A stretch of 64,000 nucleotides of DNA from Paraburkholderia sp. HP33-1 (GCF_021390595.1 NZ_JAJEJR010000001.1:3348001-3412000); one strand, 5' to 3'; positions 38,027 through 50,155 are shown, counted from the first letter of the stretch. Notes: a model not told the origin generated them from the sequence alone. Numbers and translations are program-made.

Positions 38027-38052
38027 AGCGGGCTCCAGGCCCGCTTTTTTTT
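38027..38052 (+). terminator. Intrinsic terminator
   Basis: AGCGGGC and GCCCGCT form a 7-bp stem followed by eight Ts on the plus strand. A smaller hairpin CGCTA/TAGCG (38001-38016) lies just before it. No plus-strand protein gene ends here, so it may end a transcript from the gene-poor stretch. It also faces the convergent ligase gene. Confidence 0.75.
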
Positions 38053-38155
38053 CGTCTGATCAAACGTTTGCGCGCGACAAAACAACCGCCGCGCGGCGTC
38101 AATTTCTGCTCCTCGCTTCCTGTTCGCATCGGCTGGTTGGTGCGCCGCGGCAAGG

Positions 38156-39886
38156 TCATGCAGTCTTGTCTTCCCTGAGCTTCAATTCGCCGATCATCCG
38201 TTCGCGCATCACGAATTTCTGCACCTTGCCGGTCACGGTCATTGGCAGTTCGTCGACGAAACGGATGTATCGCGGCACCTTGTAGTGCGCGATCTGTCCC
38301 TGGCAGAACTGCTGGATTTCTTCGGCGGTCGCCTGTTCGCCCGCGCGCAGCACGATCCACGCGCATACTTCCTCGCCGTACTTCGTATCTGGTACGCCAA
38401 ATACCTGCACGCTCTGGATCTTCGGGTGACGGAACAGGAACTCCTCGATCTCGCGCGGATAGATGTTTTCGCCGCCGCGAATCAGCATGTCCTTCAGGCG
38501 ACCGACAATGTTGCAGTATCCTTGCGCGTCGAGCGTCGCCAGATCCCCTGTGTGCATCCAGCCATCGACGATGCTCTCGCGCGTCTTCGCGTCGTCGTCC
38601 CAATAGCCGAGCATCACCGAGTAGCCGCGCGTGCATAGCTCGCCAGTTTCGCCGACCGGCACGACGTTGCCGAGCGGATCGACGATTTTCACTTCCAGAT
38701 GCGGCTGGACGCGCCCGACGGTCGTCGTACGCTTGTCGAGCGGATCGATCGTCGAGCTCTGGAACGACACCGGGCTCGTCTCCGTCATGCCGTAGGCGAT
38801 CGTTATCTCGCTCAGATGCATCTTCGAGACGACCTTCTTCATCGTCTCGATCGGACACGGCGAACCGGCCATGATGCCAGTGCGCAACCGCGAGAAGTCG
38901 TATGAGGCGAAGGTCGGATGGTCGAGTTCGGCGATGAACATCGTCGGCACGCCGTGCAGCGCGGTACAGTTTTCCTCCGCGGTCGCCGCCAGCGTCGCGG
39001 CCGGATCGAAGCCCTCGCCGGGAAACACCATGTTCGCCCCGACTGACACGCAGGCGAGCACCGCCAGCACCATCCCGAAGCAGTGATACAGCGGCACCGG
39101 AATGCAAAGGCCGTCCTGCTCGGTGAGCCGCATCGCCATCGCGATATAGCGTGCGTTGTTCACGACGTTGCGGTGCGTGAGAGTCGCGCCCTTCGGATTG
39201 CCCGTCGTGCCGCTCGTGAACTGGATGTTGATCGGTTCGCGGCACGACAGCGTCGCGCCGATTGCATCGAGCCGCGTGGCGTCGAGCGACACACGGCCGC
39301 GCTCGATCACGTCGGAAAAGCTCAGCATCCCCGGCGCTTCAGTGTCGCACATGCGGATCACATACCGTAGCTCCGGCAGCCGCGCGGCATGCAGCTCACC
39401 CGGCGCCTGGGTCGCCAGTTCAGGCGCGAGTTCCCGCAACATCTCGAGGTACATCGACGTCTTGAAGCGCTCGGCACTGATGACCGCCTTGCAACCGACC
39501 TTGTTCAGCGCGTATTCGAGCTCCGCAAGCCGGTAGGCCGGATTGATGTTGACGAGGATCGCGCCGATACGCGCGGTCGCGAACTGTGTCAGCAGCCACT
39601 CGACGCGGTTGGGCGACCAGATGCCGACGCGGTCGCCCTTCGCGATACCGAGCGCAAGCAGTCCGGACGCGAGCACATCCACTTCTTGCGCGAATTCACT
39701 CCACGTCCAGCGGATGCGCTGCTCGCGAAACACCACGGCCGGCCGGTCTGGAAAACGCGCGGCGGTGTCACGCAGGAACTCACCGACGGTTGCTTCGCTC
39801 AACGGATTTTCAGTCGACCCGCGCACGTACGACAGTCCATCCGCTGGTTCGATGAGCGCACCTTCGTCCGAGCTATGCGTTGCCAT
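38156..39886 (-). CDS. AMP-dependent acyl-CoA ligase
   Basis: A 576-residue member of the acyl-adenylate-forming family that activates a carboxylic acid (probably a fatty acid) with ATP and then CoA. The P-loop is [18 protein letters not shown]. Other core motifs are [48 protein letters not shown] (in part) and [21 protein letters not shown]. The C-terminal catalytic Lys is in [20 protein letters not shown] precedes the ATG. Chain-length preference is not visible. It is followed downstream by the terminator-bearing intergenic stretch. Confidence 0.92.
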   Translation of the reverse strand: MATHSSDEGALIEPADGLSYVRGSTENPLSEATVGEFLRDTAARFPDRPAVVFREQRIRWTWSEFAQEVDVLASGLLALGIAKGDRVGIWSPNRVEWLLTQFATARIGAILVNINPAYRLAELEYALNKVGCKAVISAERFKTSMYLEMLRELAPELATQAPGELHAARLPELRYVIRMCDTEAPGMLSFSDVIERGRVSLDATRLDAIGATLSCREPINIQFTSGTTGNPKGATLTHRNVVNNARYIAMAMRLTEQDGLCIPVPLYHCFGMVLAVLACVSVGANMVFPGEGFDPAATLAATAEENCTALHGVPTMFIAELDHPTFASYDFSRLRTGIMAGSPCPIETMKKVVSKMHLSEITIAYGMTETSPVSFQSSTIDPLDKRTTTVGRVQPHLEVKIVDPLGNVVPVGETGELCTRGYSVMLGYWDDDAKTRESIVDGWMHTGDLATLDAQGYCNIVGRLKDMLIRGGENIYPREIEEFLFRHPKIQSVQVFGVPDTKYGEEVCAWIVLRAGEQATAEEIQQFCQGQIAHYKVPRYIRFVDELPMTVTGKVQKFVMRERMIGELKLREDKTA

Positions 39887-40071
39887 GGTGTTGTCTCCGT
39901 GAGCGCAGGTGCGCTCGATTGAAATGAATTTGAAATCGATTGTGCACCGACGTGGATTCGCCCGGCATCAAGTCTTACCCGCAGCGCATCACGCGGACCG
40001 CCGGGAGCCGCCGCCTCTTTCTCCGACCTGGTGGATTTTGCCGACCTTTACGTAAACGTCAACCAAATATC

Positions 40072-40097
40072 AAAAAAAGCAGCCGCGCGGGCTGCTT
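40072..40097 (-). terminator. Intrinsic terminator of the atp operon
   Basis: On the minus strand AAGCAGCC and GGCTGCTT pair around CGCG-type loop bases and are followed by a run of seven Ts. It lies 20 bases after the atpC stop. Confidence 0.92.
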
Positions 40098-40116
40098 CTT
40101 TCTGCTCCGTACTGCT

Positions 40117-40542
40117 TCAGTGCTGGCCGCGCAGCTTGCGCAGACGCTGGATTGCCGCGAGCTGTGCCGTCGCGTATGCAAGTTCCGCTTGAGCGGTCGC
40201 GTACTCGAGGTTCGAGCCCGTGTTCTGCAACGCCTCCTGCGCACGCTTGCGTGCATCTTCGGCCTTGGCTTCGTCGAGATCCTTGCCGCGAATCGCCGTG
40301 TCGGCGAGAACCGTCACTGCGCCCGGCTGGACTTCGAGGATGCCGCCGGCGACGAATACAAACTCTTCTTCGCCGTTTTCGACTTCGATGCGCACCGCAC
40401 CCGGACGGATCCGCGTGATGAGCGGCGTGTGACCCGGCAGAATGCCGAGTTCACCCGCTTCGCCCGGCAGCGCGACGAACTTTGCCTGGCCCGAGAAGAT
40501 TTCCTCTTCCGCGCTGACGACGTCTACTTTAATGGTTGCCAT
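40117..40542 (-). CDS. atpC: ATP synthase F1 epsilon subunit
   Basis: A 141-residue central-stalk subunit that couples rotation and inhibits ATP hydrolysis. It begins [26 protein letters not shown] and contains [19 protein letters not shown], both typical of epsilon. The C-terminal helical pair ([16 protein letters not shown], then [24 protein letters not shown]) is present. I chose ATG 40542, with AGGAG upstream. Last gene of the operon. A stable hairpin sits immediately before its ribosome site. Confidence 0.96.
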   Translation of the reverse strand: MATIKVDVVSAEEEIFSGQAKFVALPGEAGELGILPGHTPLITRIRPGAVRIEVENGEEEFVFVAGGILEVQPGAVTVLADTAIRGKDLDEAKAEDARKRAQEALQNTGSNLEYATAQAELAYATAQLAAIQRLRKLRGQH

Positions 40543-40560
40543 ATGTGTCGACTCCTGTCG

Positions 40561-40592
40561 ACGAGAGTCAGCGGTCAAGCGCTTACTCTCGT
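40561..40592 (-). promoter_or_regulatory. Intergenic hairpin immediately upstream of atpC
   Basis: ACGAGAGT and ACTCTCGT (8 bp) enclose AGCG/CGCT (4 bp), making a long stem with a six-base loop. On the minus-strand mRNA it ends about 5 bases before the AGGAG of atpC. A related hairpin precedes atpG (43100-43129). On the mRNA both are preceded by TTGCATGGGAC. Confidence 0.75.
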
Positions 40593-40699
40593 CCCATGCA
40601 AGGCAGGTTGATCGTAATGACAGGCGCCGGCTTTGCGTATCGATACATCAACCGTACCGACACGCGCGAGGCCCGCGCCCGCTTCGTTACACCCGACCT

Positions 40700-42112
<1,413 letters not shown>

Positions 42113-42196
42113 TCAATTCTTCACTCGCGCAAAGGCGCAGTTTCTCCGATGGGTGCGCCGCTGCGGGCGCACACGAAACGACCTGCCTGACCGGGG

Positions 42197-43081
42197 TCAG
42201 ACGGCCGCCGCTCCACCGACGATTTCCGACAGTTCTTTCGTGATCGCGGCCTGACGGCTCTTGTTGTATTTGAGCTGCAGATCGTTGATCACCGTCTTCG
42301 CGTTGTCCGAAGCGGCCTTCATCGCGACCATCCGGGCCGATTGTTCCGATCCCATGTTTTCCGCGACGGCCTGGTAGACCAGCGCTTCGACATAACGCAC
42401 CAGCAGTTCGTCCACCACGGCCTGCGCGTCCGGCTCGTAGATGTAGTCCCACTGCGTGCTCGGCGTCGTACCGTCTTCTTCCTTGCGCTCGAACTGGTCT
42501 GCCGACAACGGCAGCAGCTGCTCGATCACCGGCTCCTGCTTCATCGTGTTGATGAAGCGCGTGTACGCGAGGTACACCGCCGAGACCTTGCCTTCCGAGT
42601 ACAGGTCGAGCTGCACCTTGACGGCGCCGATCAGTTTTTCCAGATGCGGCGTATCGCCCAGCTGCACGACGTTCGACACGACCTTCGCCTGCAGACGGTT
42701 CAGGAAACCCAGACCCTTGCTGCCGATCGCGGTTGCCTCGATCGTCTTGCCCTGGCCTTCCAGTTCCTTGAACTTCTGCAGCGACGCGCGCAGCACGTTG
42801 GTGTTCATCCCGCCGCACAGACCTTTGTCGGTCGTGACGAGGATGAAACCGGCCGCCTTCGCGCCTTCGTTCGACACCATGAACGGGTGACGATACTCGG
42901 GGTTCGCACGGCTCATGTGCGCAGCGATATCGCGGACCTTGTCGGCATACGGGCGAGCAGCGCGCATGCGCTCCTGAGCGCGGCGCATCTTTGATGCGGC
43001 CACCATCTCCATCGCTTTCGTGATCTTGCGCGTGTTTTGCACGCTCTTGATCTTGCCGCGAATTTCCTTCATTCCAGCCAT
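42197..43081 (-). CDS. atpG: ATP synthase F1 gamma subunit
   Basis: The central rotor shaft, 294 residues. The N-terminal helix [31 protein letters not shown] (in part) and the C-terminal helix ending [24 protein letters not shown] [17 protein letters not shown] are diagnostic. [15 protein letters not shown] is the conserved core. AAAGGAG precedes the ATG, with a perfect hairpin just upstream of it. Confidence 0.98.
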   Translation of the reverse strand: MAGMKEIRGKIKSVQNTRKITKAMEMVAASKMRRAQERMRAARPYADKVRDIAAHMSRANPEYRHPFMVSNEGAKAAGFILVTTDKGLCGGMNTNVLRASLQKFKELEGQGKTIEATAIGSKGLGFLNRLQAKVVSNVVQLGDTPHLEKLIGAVKVQLDLYSEGKVSAVYLAYTRFINTMKQEPVIEQLLPLSADQFERKEEDGTTPSTQWDYIYEPDAQAVVDELLVRYVEALVYQAVAENMGSEQSARMVAMKAASDNAKTVINDLQLKYNKSRQAAITKELSEIVGGAAAV

Positions 43082-43099
43082 TGCTTGCTCCTTTGTCGG

Positions 43100-43129
43100 C
43101 CCGAGTTAGCGCTTCAGCGCTTACTCGGG
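43100..43129 (-). promoter_or_regulatory. Intergenic hairpin immediately upstream of atpG
   Basis: CCCGAGT and ACTCGGG (7 bp), then AGCGCT and AGCGCT (6 bp), form a 13-pair stem with one mismatch and a two-base loop. On the mRNA it is followed within ~5 bases by AAAGGAG of atpG. It has the same architecture and inner AAGCGCT core as the hairpin before atpC. Confidence 0.78.
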
Positions 43130-43221
43130 TCCCATGCAAAGCGGCCGAAGCAGCGCGGGAGCATTCGCATGCGGCCCGCGCCGCTTCAAGGTCCGTTTAT
43201 GCCTTGCGGATCACTCGCGGA

Positions 43222-44763
43222 TCAATAAGCGCCGGACTTCTTGAAGTCTTTGACGGCCGTGTGCAGCAGGCCTTCGTCGTCCTTCGAGAGTTCCTTGGTA
43301 TCTTCGATGCGCTTGACCAAGTCAGCATGGCTCGCCTTCAGGTAGTCGCGCAGGCCCTTCTCAAACGGCAGGACTTGAGCAACTTCGAGGTCGTCGAGAT
43401 ATCCGTTGTTCGCCGCGAACAGCGACACAGCCAGTTCCCACACCTGCAGCGGTTGATACTGCGGCTGCTTGAGCAGTTCCGTCACGCGGCGGCCGCGCTC
43501 GAGCTGCTTGCGGGTCGCTTCGTCGAGGTCCGATGCGAACTGCGCGAACGCAGCGAGTTCACGGTACTGCGCGAGGTCGGTACGGATACCGCCCGACAGC
43601 TTCTTCACGACCTTCGTCTGAGCCGCGCCACCCACACGCGACACCGACACGCCAGCGTTAATTGCCGGGCGGATACCTGCGTTGAAGAGGTCGGTTTCCA
43701 GGAAGATCTGGCCGTCGGTAATCGAGATCACGTTCGTCGGAACGAATGCGGTCACGTCGCCTGCCTGCGTTTCGATGACCGGCAGTGCCGTCAGCGAGCC
43801 GCTCTTGCCCTTCACTTCGCCGTTGGTGAACTTCTCGACGTACTCTTCCGAGACGCGAGCAGCACGCTCGAGCAGACGCGAATGCAGATAGAACACATCA
43901 CCCGGATAAGCTTCACGGCCCGGCGGGCGACGCAGCAGCAGCGAGATCTGACGGTATGCCCAAGCCTGCTTGGTCAAGTCGTCATAAACGATCAGCGCGT
44001 CCTGGCCGCGGTCGCGGAAGTATTCACCCATCGTGCAGCCGGCGTACGGTGCGAGGTACTGCATCGCAGCCGAATCCGAAGCCGAAGCGGACACGACGAT
44101 CGTGTATTCCAGCGCGCCGGTTTCTTCCAGCTTGCGCACCACGTTCATGATCGACGAAGCCTTCTGGCCGATCGCGACATAGATACAGACGAGGTTCTTG
44201 CCCTTCTGGTTGATGATCGCGTCGACTGCGACTGCGGTCTTGCCGCACTGGCGGTCGCCGATGATCAGCTCACGCTGGCCACGGCCGATCGGCACCATCG
44301 CGTCGATCGACTTCAGACCGGTCTGGACCGGTTCCGAAACCGACTTACGCCAGATCACGCCCGGAGCAATCTTTTCGATTGCATCGGTTTGCTTCGCGTT
44401 GACCGGGCCCTTGCCGTCGATCGGGTTGCCGAGTGTGTCGACCACGCGGCCGAGCAGTTCCGGACCCACCGGCACTTCCAGAATGCGGCCCGTCGTCTTG
44501 ACGATGTCGCCTTCCGAAATGTGTTCGTACTCACCCAGAATCACGGCGCCGACCGAGTCGCGCTCGAGGTTCAGTGCGAGACCGAAGGTGTTGCCCGGAA
44601 ATTCGAGCATTTCGCCCTGCATCACTTCCGACAGGCCGTGGATACGCACGATACCGTCGGTCACGGAGATCACGGTGCCCTGGTTGCGAACGTCTGCGCT
44701 CGCTTCAAGGCCCTGGATCCGGCTCTTGATCAGCTCGCTGATCTCAGAGGGATTGAGTTGCAT
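43222..44763 (-). CDS. atpA: ATP synthase F1 alpha subunit
   Basis: The non-catalytic nucleotide-binding subunit, 513 residues. It starts [20 protein letters not shown]. Walker A is [15 protein letters not shown], followed by [21 protein letters not shown] and the [29 protein letters not shown] block (in part). [17 protein letters not shown] is the alpha signature. AGGAGC precedes the start. Confidence 0.98.
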   Translation of the reverse strand: MQLNPSEISELIKSRIQGLEASADVRNQGTVISVTDGIVRIHGLSEVMQGEMLEFPGNTFGLALNLERDSVGAVILGEYEHISEGDIVKTTGRILEVPVGPELLGRVVDTLGNPIDGKGPVNAKQTDAIEKIAPGVIWRKSVSEPVQTGLKSIDAMVPIGRGQRELIIGDRQCGKTAVAVDAIINQKGKNLVCIYVAIGQKASSIMNVVRKLEETGALEYTIVVSASASDSAAMQYLAPYAGCTMGEYFRDRGQDALIVYDDLTKQAWAYRQISLLLRRPPGREAYPGDVFYLHSRLLERAARVSEEYVEKFTNGEVKGKSGSLTALPVIETQAGDVTAFVPTNVISITDGQIFLETDLFNAGIRPAINAGVSVSRVGGAAQTKVVKKLSGGIRTDLAQYRELAAFAQFASDLDEATRKQLERGRRVTELLKQPQYQPLQVWELAVSLFAANNGYLDDLEVAQVLPFEKGLRDYLKASHADLVKRIEDTKELSKDDEGLLHTAVKDFKKSGAY

Positions 44764-44819
44764 TATTCGCTCCTGATAGTCAATTCTGTTGCGTGCCAGC
44801 CGCTAAAGCGCGAGGCGCT

Positions 44820-45359
44820 TCAGGCCGTCAGGGCCGTTTGCATGCTGGCGAGCCGCGCGCGGACCGAGGTATCGAGCACTTCGTCGCCGACCGTCACGCG
44901 TACGCCGCCGATCAGCGACGGATCGACTTCGACCGTCGGCTTCAGCTTGCGCTTGAACTTGCGTTCGAGGCTTGCGACGAGTTCGTTCAACTGCGCACCT
45001 TCGAGCGGAAATGCGCTGACGATCAGCACATCTGCCGCCCCTTCGCGGGCGTTCTTCAACTCTTCGAACTGCGAGGCGATTTCTGGCAGCAATTGCAGGC
45101 GATGGTTGTCCATCAGCATCTGCACCAGATTCTTCGCTTGCGCGTTGTCCTTGAGCGGCGACTGGACCGCTGCCAGCAGCAGATCGCTGACCTGGGCGCG
45201 GCTCACTTTCGGGCTCGAGGCGATCGACAGCACTTCGGGCAGACGCGCAACCTGTGCCAGCTCCTGCACGAGCGTGGACCAGGCGGCGATGTCACCAGCT
45301 TCGGCCACGCCAAACAGCGCTTCCGCGTACGGACGGGCGATGGTTGCAAGTTCGGCCAT
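44820..45359 (-). CDS. atpH: ATP synthase F1 delta subunit
   Basis: The peripheral-stalk subunit that joins F1 to the b dimer, 179 residues. The start [18 protein letters not shown] and the C-terminal [30 protein letters not shown] (in part) are the family signatures. It begins two bases after the atpF stop, consistent with coupled translation. Confidence 0.96.
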   Translation of the reverse strand: MAELATIARPYAEALFGVAEAGDIAAWSTLVQELAQVARLPEVLSIASSPKVSRAQVSDLLLAAVQSPLKDNAQAKNLVQMLMDNHRLQLLPEIASQFEELKNAREGAADVLIVSAFPLEGAQLNELVASLERKFKRKLKPTVEVDPSLIGGVRVTVGDEVLDTSVRARLASMQTALTA

Positions 45360-45361
45360 GA

Positions 45362-45832
45362 TCAGAGCTCGGCTTTCAGTTGATTCAGCAGGTCAGCGTG
45401 AGCTACCTGGTCGACTTCGCGCTTCAGGATCTGTTCAGCGCCCTTCACTGCGAGTGCGGCGACTTCGCCACGCAGCGCTTCGCGTGCCTTCACGACTTGC
45501 TGATCCGCGTCGGCCTTCGCCTGCGCGATGATGCGGGCGGCTTCCGCCTGCGCCTGAGCCTTGATTTCGTCGGCGACTGCGACAGCGCGCTTTTCAGCGT
45601 CGGCGATGCGTTGCTGGCCGTCGTTGCGAGCTTGGGCGAGTTCCTGGTCGACGCGCTTGTGAGCGGCTTCGAGTTCCTGCTTGCCCTTTTCCGCGGCGGA
45701 CAGACCGTCGGCGATCTTCTTCGCGCGCTCGTCGAGGGCGTTGATCAGCGGCGGCCACACGAATTTCATCGTGAACCACGCGAGGATCAGGAACACGACC
45801 ATTTGCGCAAACAGGGTTGCGTTTAGATTCAC
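45362..45832 (-). CDS. atpF: ATP synthase Fo subunit b
   Basis: The peripheral-stalk membrane subunit, 156 residues. One N-terminal transmembrane helix ([20 protein letters not shown]) is followed by [15 protein letters not shown] and a long charged coiled coil rich in Ala, Glu, Gln and Lys. It lies between atpE and atpH as usual. Confidence 0.97.
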   Translation of the reverse strand: MNLNATLFAQMVVFLILAWFTMKFVWPPLINALDERAKKIADGLSAAEKGKQELEAAHKRVDQELAQARNDGQQRIADAEKRAVAVADEIKAQAQAEAARIIAQAKADADQQVVKAREALRGEVAALAVKGAEQILKREVDQVAHADLLNQLKAEL

Positions 45833-45968
45833 GGTGTTTCCTTAAATGTTGCTTGTTCGGAAAGTGAAACGGCAAGGCGCTCATCGATTCTGTTCGATCA
45901 GCGCCCCAGTACCCGTTCCGCCCTGCGCCTTTACCAGTTATAGCTCAGGCGCAAACCTCCGAGGAACC

Positions 45969-46262
<294 letters not shown>

Positions 46263-46320
46263 TTAGAACTGGTTGGAACTGGGATTTGAAAAACTGCGAT
46301 TCTTTTGCCGACGGCGCAGG

Positions 46321-47172
46321 TTAGTGCGTGTCGTGTGCCTGGCCGATGTACACCAGCGTCAGCATCATGAAAATGAACGCCTGCAGCAGAACGATCAGGA
46401 TGTGGAAGATTGACCACACTGTGCCGGCGACCACGTGGCCGATGAAGCCAAGCACCGTCGTGTCCGCGCCGAAGCTCCAGATACTGCCGAGCAGGGCAAT
46501 CAGCAGGAACAACAGTTCGCCCGCATACATGTTGCCGAACAACCGCATGCCGAGCGAGACCGTCTTCGCGACGAACTCGATGATGTTCAGTGCAAGGTTC
46601 GGGATCCACAGCAGCGGATGCGCGCCGAACGGAGCGGACAGCAGTTCGTGCACGAAGCCGCCAGCGCCCTTGATCTTGAAGTTGTAGTAAATCATCAGCA
46701 CGAACACGCCGAGCGCGATGCCGATCGTGCCGTTCAGGTCGGCGGTCGGTACGAGGCGGTGGTGCGGGATGACTTCGGAGAGACCCAGCCAGCCGATCAG
46801 GCGGCTCGGCAGGTCGACGGGAACGAAGTCGAGCGAGTTCATCAGCGCGACCCAGACGAACACAGTCAGTGCGAGCGGCGCGATGAAAGTGCGCGAGCCG
46901 TGGATCATCGCCTTCGATTGATCCTCGACCATTTCGACCAGCATTTCGATCGCGCACTGGAAACGGCCCGGCACGCCGGACGTTGCCTTGCGGGCTGCCA
47001 TGTGCAGCACGAAGATCGTGACGAGGCCGCACAAGATCGACCAGAAAAGGGTGTCGAGATTCCACACGTGGATGTCGAAAATCGACGTCTGATGCGCGGT
47101 GGAAAAGTTCTGCAAGTGGTGCGCGATGTACTCGGACGGATCCATTGCGCGCGTGCCTTCGCTAGCTGCCAT
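46321..47172 (-). CDS. atpB: ATP synthase Fo subunit a
   Basis: The membrane stator subunit with the proton half-channels, 283 residues from ATG 47172. The essential Arg is in SLGMRLFGNMYAGEL. APLALTVFVWVALMNSLDFVPVD and about five or six hydrophobic segments fit the family. Longer in-frame starts upstream lack homology. Between atpI and atpB is a 165-base spacer. Confidence 0.97.
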   Translation of the reverse strand: MAASEGTRAMDPSEYIAHHLQNFSTAHQTSIFDIHVWNLDTLFWSILCGLVTIFVLHMAARKATSGVPGRFQCAIEMLVEMVEDQSKAMIHGSRTFIAPLALTVFVWVALMNSLDFVPVDLPSRLIGWLGLSEVIPHHRLVPTADLNGTIGIALGVFVLMIYYNFKIKGAGGFVHELLSAPFGAHPLLWIPNLALNIIEFVAKTVSLGMRLFGNMYAGELLFLLIALLGSIWSFGADTTVLGFIGHVVAGTVWSIFHILIVLLQAFIFMMLTLVYIGQAHDTH

Positions 47173-47337
47173 ATCGTTAAAGCCACCCAAATTGTCGAAA
47201 ATCGTCTGAGGCCGCTCCCGCTGAAATACTCTATTACGGGAACGCGCCGGGTGCGGGCCCTGTCTCATCCGCACACCCGTGCCGGCGCCACGCGCCGGCC
47301 TTAAATTCTTTTTGCTGCTATTTTTTTTGCTGCTACC

Positions 47338-47883
47338 TTAGCGCCACGCCAAGGCGATCCAGTAAGTCTTCAGCGCGACGAGGTAGGTAACGAGCAGCGG
47401 AATCCAGCGTACGTCGTGATACCAGAAGGCGATTGCGACAAACATCGCAATCGTTGTCCCCATCTTGAGGGCTTCGCCGATCATCCAACTCATTACAGTC
47501 TCGGCGCCGCCCTGGCTTTTCAATCGTGCCGCGAACAACGCGCCCGGCACCCAGCAGATCGCTCCCCCCAGGAGCGCGGACAGCGCAGCAGCGCCCGGCG
47601 GCTTGTAGAACAGCCACCACAACAGCGTTGCGACCAGGGACAAAACCATTTGCGCCGCGACGACTCTGAACGGCGTCACGCGCGATGGACGACCCACACC
47701 GGGACCAAACAGCTTTTCCGCCTCGGCCCGTGTGAGCGGAACGATATTGTTATCTTCCTGCGCGTCATCCCACGCTTCGCCCGGGTCGAACTGCCGACTG
47801 CCGGACGTCTCGGGAGCGGAGCGTTCAGCGCGGTGTCTGTCGTCACCATTCTCCGGCGACAGATTCGACGTTTTGACCGCCAT
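47338..47883 (-). CDS. atpI: ATP synthase protein I
   Basis: A 181-residue accessory membrane protein thought to help assemble the c-ring. A hydrophilic N-terminal half precedes four hydrophobic segments, with VVAAQMVLSLVATLLWWLFY, GAAALSALLGGAICWVPGALFAARL (in part) and MGTTIAMFVAIAFWY. I chose ATG 47883 because the promoter (47962-47990) leaves a ~70-base leader and the longer frame would enter the promoter. First gene of the atp operon. Confidence 0.9.
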   Translation of the reverse strand: MAVKTSNLSPENGDDRHRAERSAPETSGSRQFDPGEAWDDAQEDNNIVPLTRAEAEKLFGPGVGRPSRVTPFRVVAAQMVLSLVATLLWWLFYKPPGAAALSALLGGAICWVPGALFAARLKSQGGAETVMSWMIGEALKMGTTIAMFVAIAFWYHDVRWIPLLVTYLVALKTYWIALAWR

Positions 47884-48457
47884 CGCAATGTTCCGAAAGT
47901 CTCGTTCAGCCCGCGAATTTACGCAGCGCTTACGGGGTTGCCGTGCAATTAAATCCGGGCGATTGTAAGCGATAGTTGCAGGCAATTCAAGACTTTAGGC
48001 CGGCCTATAACGGCGTGAAGCGTGCCTTCGCCATGCGGTAAAACGTATGCTAACGACGCTAAACACGTCGAATGTAAGGTGGGCGGGGGGCGGCAAATCC
48101 CGTGCGGCGCATCGCATGGGTCGAAGCTTGTCGGCAGACCGTTTCGACGCTGCGACGGACGTCTCGAAAATGCAACAAATGCCTCTTTTTTAAGGTGCAA
48201 ATGGGACAGATCATCGATTGACCTGAATCATCAGGGCCGCGAAAATCAATGATGGTCAAGCGGCTTTGTGATAGCGGCACGCAAGGATGGTCACCGCGCA
48301 CGTACCGGCCACTCAAAACTAGTATTCCTTATTATTTTCGCGCGGGTTATTTAGGAATCCACGGTAATTGTTCGCACTGAGATAGATTGACTCGCGGCGC
48401 TGCTCATGCACAGGCCGCTCGTCGTTCGCCACCTTGCCCTGTCGTGCGTATCTCCGC
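47884..48457. other. Intergenic region between parB and atpI
   Basis: About 575 bases that carry the atp promoter (separate entry). The rest has short AT-rich patches (for example 48315-48365) and no supported protein gene. No clear terminator follows parB, so some parAB transcripts may read into the atp operon. Confidence 0.5.
47962..47990 (-). promoter_or_regulatory. Sigma-70 type promoter of the atp operon
   Basis: On the minus strand TTGAAT, a 17-base spacer and TACAAT form a good promoter ~75 bases before atpI. A perfect 12-bp palindrome TAGGCCGGCCTA (47996-48007) lies directly upstream of the -35 and could be a protein-binding site. Confidence 0.82.
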
Positions 48458-49345
48458 TCAAACGTTCGCGCTCCCGCGCAAGCGAACCAGAATGCCTTCC
48501 AGCGCATCGAGATCGCCGAAGTCGACCAACACCTGGCCGCGACCGCGTCGGCCGAGCTTGATTTTCACCGTCGCCGCCAGCAGGTCCGATAGTTCCTCTT
48601 CCAGCCGTCGCGTGTCGCGGCCGCCATCCGGATTCGCGCGCACCTTGACCGCCGGCGTCACCTTCGTGGTCATCGCGACCAGCTTTTCGGTCTCGCGCAC
48701 GGACAAGCGCTTGTTGACGACCTGGTTGGCCAACGTGATCTGCGTCGCCGCATCGACGGCGAGCAGCGCACGAGCGTGGCCCATGTCCAGATCGCCGGCG
48801 AGCAACATCGTCTGCACCGGCGTCGCGAGGTTAAGCAGACGCAGCAAGTTCGACACCGCGCTACGCGAACGGCCCACCGACTCCGCCGCCTGCTCGTGGG
48901 TGAAATTAAACTCGTCGAGCAGGCGCTGGATGCCCTGCGCCTCTTCGAGCGGATTCAGATCTTCGCGCTGAATGTTTTCGATCAGCGCCATCGCAGCGGC
49001 GGCCTGGTCCGGCACGTCCCTCACGAGCACCGGCACCTCGTCGAGGCCCGCGATGCGCGCCGCGCGAAAACGCCGCTCGCCCGCGATAATCTCGTAGCGA
49101 TCCGCCGCGATCGGACGCACCAGAATCGGCTGCATCAGTCCTTGCGCGCGGATGCTCGCCGCGAGCTCCTGCAGCGCGCCTTCGTCCATGCGCGTGCGCG
49201 GCTGATATTTGCCCGCCTGCATCTTGGCGAGCGGCAGCACGTTCGGCGCGCCGTCGATCACCACCGCCTCGGTGATATCCGCGGTGCCGCCGAGCAACGC
49301 TTCCAGACCGCGGCCAAGTCCCTTCTTCCTTGCTACTGCATTCAT
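48458..49345 (-). CDS. parB: Chromosome partitioning protein ParB
   Basis: A 295-residue CTP-dependent parS-binding clamp. The N-terminus KKGLGRGLEALLGG is the ParA-interacting segment. The ParB/Srx nuclease-like CTP domain has YQPRTRMDEGALQELAASI and ERRFRAARIAGL. The DNA-binding helix-turn-helix has THEQAAESVGRSRSAVSNLLRLL. A C-terminal dimerisation domain ends the protein. GAGGAAG precedes ATG 49345. Two perfect parS sites lie within 4 kb. Confidence 0.96.
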   Translation of the reverse strand: MNAVARKKGLGRGLEALLGGTADITEAVVIDGAPNVLPLAKMQAGKYQPRTRMDEGALQELAASIRAQGLMQPILVRPIAADRYEIIAGERRFRAARIAGLDEVPVLVRDVPDQAAAAMALIENIQREDLNPLEEAQGIQRLLDEFNFTHEQAAESVGRSRSAVSNLLRLLNLATPVQTMLLAGDLDMGHARALLAVDAATQITLANQVVNKRLSVRETEKLVAMTTKVTPAVKVRANPDGGRDTRRLEEELSDLLAATVKIKLGRRGRGQVLVDFGDLDALEGILVRLRGSANV

Positions 49346-49363
49346 CGTGCTTCCTCGATCCGC

Positions 49364-50155
49364 TTAGGATGCCTGGTGCGCGTCGCTCAGCGCACGCACC
49401 CGCTCAATCATTTCAGCGCCGAACTGCACGTACGCCTGCGCGCCACGCGACGCCCTGTCAAACACCACGCCCGGCAGCCCGTAGCTGGGTGCCTCGGCCA
49501 ATCGCACGTTGCGTGGAATTACCGCATCGAACACCTTGTCGCCGAAATGCTCTTTCAATTGATCCGAGACTTGCTGTTGCAACGTGATGCGCGGATCGAA
49601 CATCACGCGCAGCAGACCGATCACCTTGAGATCGCGATTCAGGTTCGCGTGAACCTGCTTGATCGTATTGACGAGGTCGGACAGCCCCTCGAGCGCGAAG
49701 TATTCACACTGCATCGGAATTACGACGCCGTGGGCGGCGCACAGTCCGTTGAGCGTTAGCAGCGACAAAGCCGGCGGGCAATCTATCAGCACGAAATCGT
49801 ATTCGCCTTCGACCGCCGAGAGCGCCGTCTTCAGCTGACGCTCTCGATGCTGCATGCTCACGAGCTCCACTTCGGCGCCCGCAAGCTCGCGGTTCGCGGG
49901 CAGCACGTCGTAGCCGACCGCCTCGGGCCGCACACGCGTATCGGCCACCGGGACGTTGTCCACGAGCACCTCGTAGACTGTGTTCGTACACTCGGCCTTG
50001 TCGATACCACTGCCCATCGTGGCGTTGCCCTGCGGGTCCAGATCGATGAGAAGGACTCGCTGTCCCTGCGCTGCCAGGCTCGCGGCCAGATTGACTGTGG
50101 TGGTCGTTTTGCCGACGCCGCCCTTCTGGTTCGCAACGCAGAAGATTTTTGCCAT
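49364..50155 (-). CDS. parA: Chromosome partitioning ATPase ParA (Soj type)
   Basis: A 263-residue ATPase that moves ParB-parS complexes along the nucleoid. The deviant Walker A is VANQKGGVGKTTTTVNLAA. VLLIDLDPQGNATMGSG (A') and YDFVLIDCPPALSLLTLN (B) follow. ATG 50155 fits the short chromosomal ParA form; the longer frame from 50227 would overlap the rsmG stop. It is followed 18 bases later by parB. Confidence 0.95.
   Translation of the reverse strand: MAKIFCVANQKGGVGKTTTTVNLAASLAAQGQRVLLIDLDPQGNATMGSGIDKAECTNTVYEVLVDNVPVADTRVRPEAVGYDVLPANRELAGAEVELVSMQHRERQLKTALSAVEGEYDFVLIDCPPALSLLTLNGLCAAHGVVIPMQCEYFALEGLSDLVNTIKQVHANLNRDLKVIGLLRVMFDPRITLQQQVSDQLKEHFGDKVFDAVIPRNVRLAEAPSYGLPGVVFDRASRGAQAYVQFGAEMIERVRALSDAHQAS

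Larger units (their letters stand above)
37358..38155. other. Gene-poor, AT-richer intergenic stretch
   Basis: Nearly 800 bases between the PheC-like gene and the acyl-CoA ligase gene. Base composition around 37660-37850 is visibly richer in A and T than its neighbours. It contains a perfect palindrome CATACGTATG (37693-37702), a TATAGT hexamer at ~37711-37716, a small minus-strand open frame (separate entry) and a terminator at its right end. No function is established. Confidence 0.5.

Noticed and set aside
43081..45531. A long plus-strand open frame across atpA, atpH and part of atpF
   Set aside because: It spans three genes antisense and has no ribosome site or protein family signature; a codon-bias artefact.
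48319..48507. 62-codon minus-strand frame after parB
   Set aside because: It overlaps the parB 3' end in another frame and lacks homology-like features.
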